A stretch of 64,000 nucleotides of DNA. Origin: Hoeflea sp038900095 (GTDB taxonomy: Bacteria; Pseudomonadota; Alphaproteobacteria; Rhizobiales; Rhizobiaceae). The notes under the pieces were generated by a model, which ran no database searches, was not told the DNA's origin, and saw nothing but the letters and a program-made list of their open reading frames with translations. Each line of letters opens with the position of its first letter. Position 1 is the first letter of the stretch. Of this stretch, positions 63,666 through 64,000 are shown piece by piece. Position numbers and translations under genes: made by a program. Where the stretch lies: the NCBI RefSeq assembly GCF_038900095.1, contig NZ_JBBMQQ010000012.1, positions 1 through 64,000 on the forward strand. The letters are read 5' to 3'.

Positions 63666-64000
63666 CAGCGAAACTGCTGCGCGGCCGGACGCTGAGCTTC
63701 AAGTCGCGCCCGCAGGCGCGCGACGACCATGCAAGCTATGTGTACGAGACTGATGGTGCGATTCTGATCGAAAACGGGCTGATCACCGCAGCCGGCCCCT
63801 TTGCTGACGTCAAGGCGGCAGCACCGGTGGACATCGAGATCATCGATCACCGGCCACATCTGCTGATGGCCGGTTTCATCGACCCGCACATTCATTTCCC
63901 CCAGATGCAGGTGACCGCGAGTTACGCTGCCAACCTTCTCGAATGGCTGAACACCTACACCTTCGTCGAGGAACAGCGTTTCGCCGACGATGCGCATTCC
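63662..64000 (+). CDS. guaD: Guanine deaminase, N-terminal part (cut by the window end)
   Basis: Open frame from ATG 63662 running off the edge; at least 113 aa. The translated part begins MTAKLLRGRTLSF and holds GFIDPHIHFPQMQ, with the zinc ligands His-x-His of amidohydrolases, and LLEWLNTYTFVEEQRF, typical of guanine deaminase. It makes xanthine from guanine, upstream of xanthine dehydrogenase and PuuD in purine breakdown. The ATG overlaps the puuD stop (ATGA), so the two are co-translated. Confidence 0.9.
   Translation, partial: MTAKLLRGRTLSFKSRPQARDDHASYVYETDGAILIENGLITAAGPFADVKAAAPVDIEIIDHRPHLLMAGFIDPHIHFPQMQVTASYAANLLEWLNTYTFVEEQRFADDAHS

Overview
The window is chromosomal DNA of a high-GC alphaproteobacterium, most likely a member of the Hyphomicrobiales (Rhizobiales), close to Rhizobiaceae/Phyllobacteriaceae. 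The evidence is gene content and order: a split F0 ATP synthase operon (atpI-B-E-b'-b), a DUF6101 protein, a bdhA-xdh operon like that of Sinorhizobium, a SbmA/BacA peptide transporter, TadG-like surface genes and CTTGAC-N17-CTATGT promoter spacing. A Hoeflea-like genus is a guess; no rRNA or tRNA gene was seen to settle it.

Layout. 0.1-1.9 kb is an accessory patch: an AT-rich SMEK-domain gene beside two intergenic repeat elements. 1.9-6 kb holds a secreted alpha/beta hydrolase and an acyl-CoA dehydrogenase/enoyl-CoA isomerase-like pair behind a LiuR-like operator. 6.2-15.3 kb is core: a degenerate GGDEF protein, tRNA threonylcarbamoylation (Sua5), a TadG/vWA protein, a D-lactate/2-hydroxyglutarate-type flavoenzyme, DUF6101, ubiA, purD and a small secreted HPE1-like protein behind a CtrA-type site. 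15.4-27.5 kb carries glyS and glyQ separated by a CDGSH protein, DUF2207, an AroA of the class I type, LemA and a PAS-PAS-GGDEF cyclase, followed by an S49 peptidase, a TrmN6-like methylase and DUF2007. 27.7-34.5 kb holds octaprenyl diphosphate synthase, a TPR lipoprotein-like protein, ispE, a small GT2-like protein, a PA0069-type radical SAM protein and rnhB. 34.5-37.2 kb is the F0 operon; 37.5-42.3 kb has a SleB hydrolase, Der, a YfgM-like TPR protein, NnrU and a DksA-type zinc finger. 42.4-46.1 kb holds a polysaccharide deacetylase, SbmA/BacA and an MFS transporter.

46.3-53.1 kb is one tightly packed operon: bdhA, a patatin-like lipase, xdhA, xdhB and xdhC. It joins poly-3-hydroxybutyrate/ketone-body metabolism with purine oxidation. 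53.0-58 kb has a GMC oxidoreductase divergent from a marR-emrA-emrB efflux operon. 58-62.1 kb is the ugpBAEC glycerol-3-phosphate importer with a Pho box. 62.4 kb to the edge holds puuD and the start of guaD, so guanine to xanthine to urate to 5-hydroxyisourate can be traced across the window (guaD, xdhABC, puuD).

No CRISPR array, insertion sequence, prophage, rRNA or tRNA was recognised. Most of the window is ordinary housekeeping sequence. The observations most worth a second look are the lone SMEK gene, the patatin gene inside the bdhA-xdh operon, the aroA gene coupled to lemA/DUF2207 with Phe at the Pro101 position, and several regulatory motifs (CtrA, PhoB, LiuR-like, MarR).
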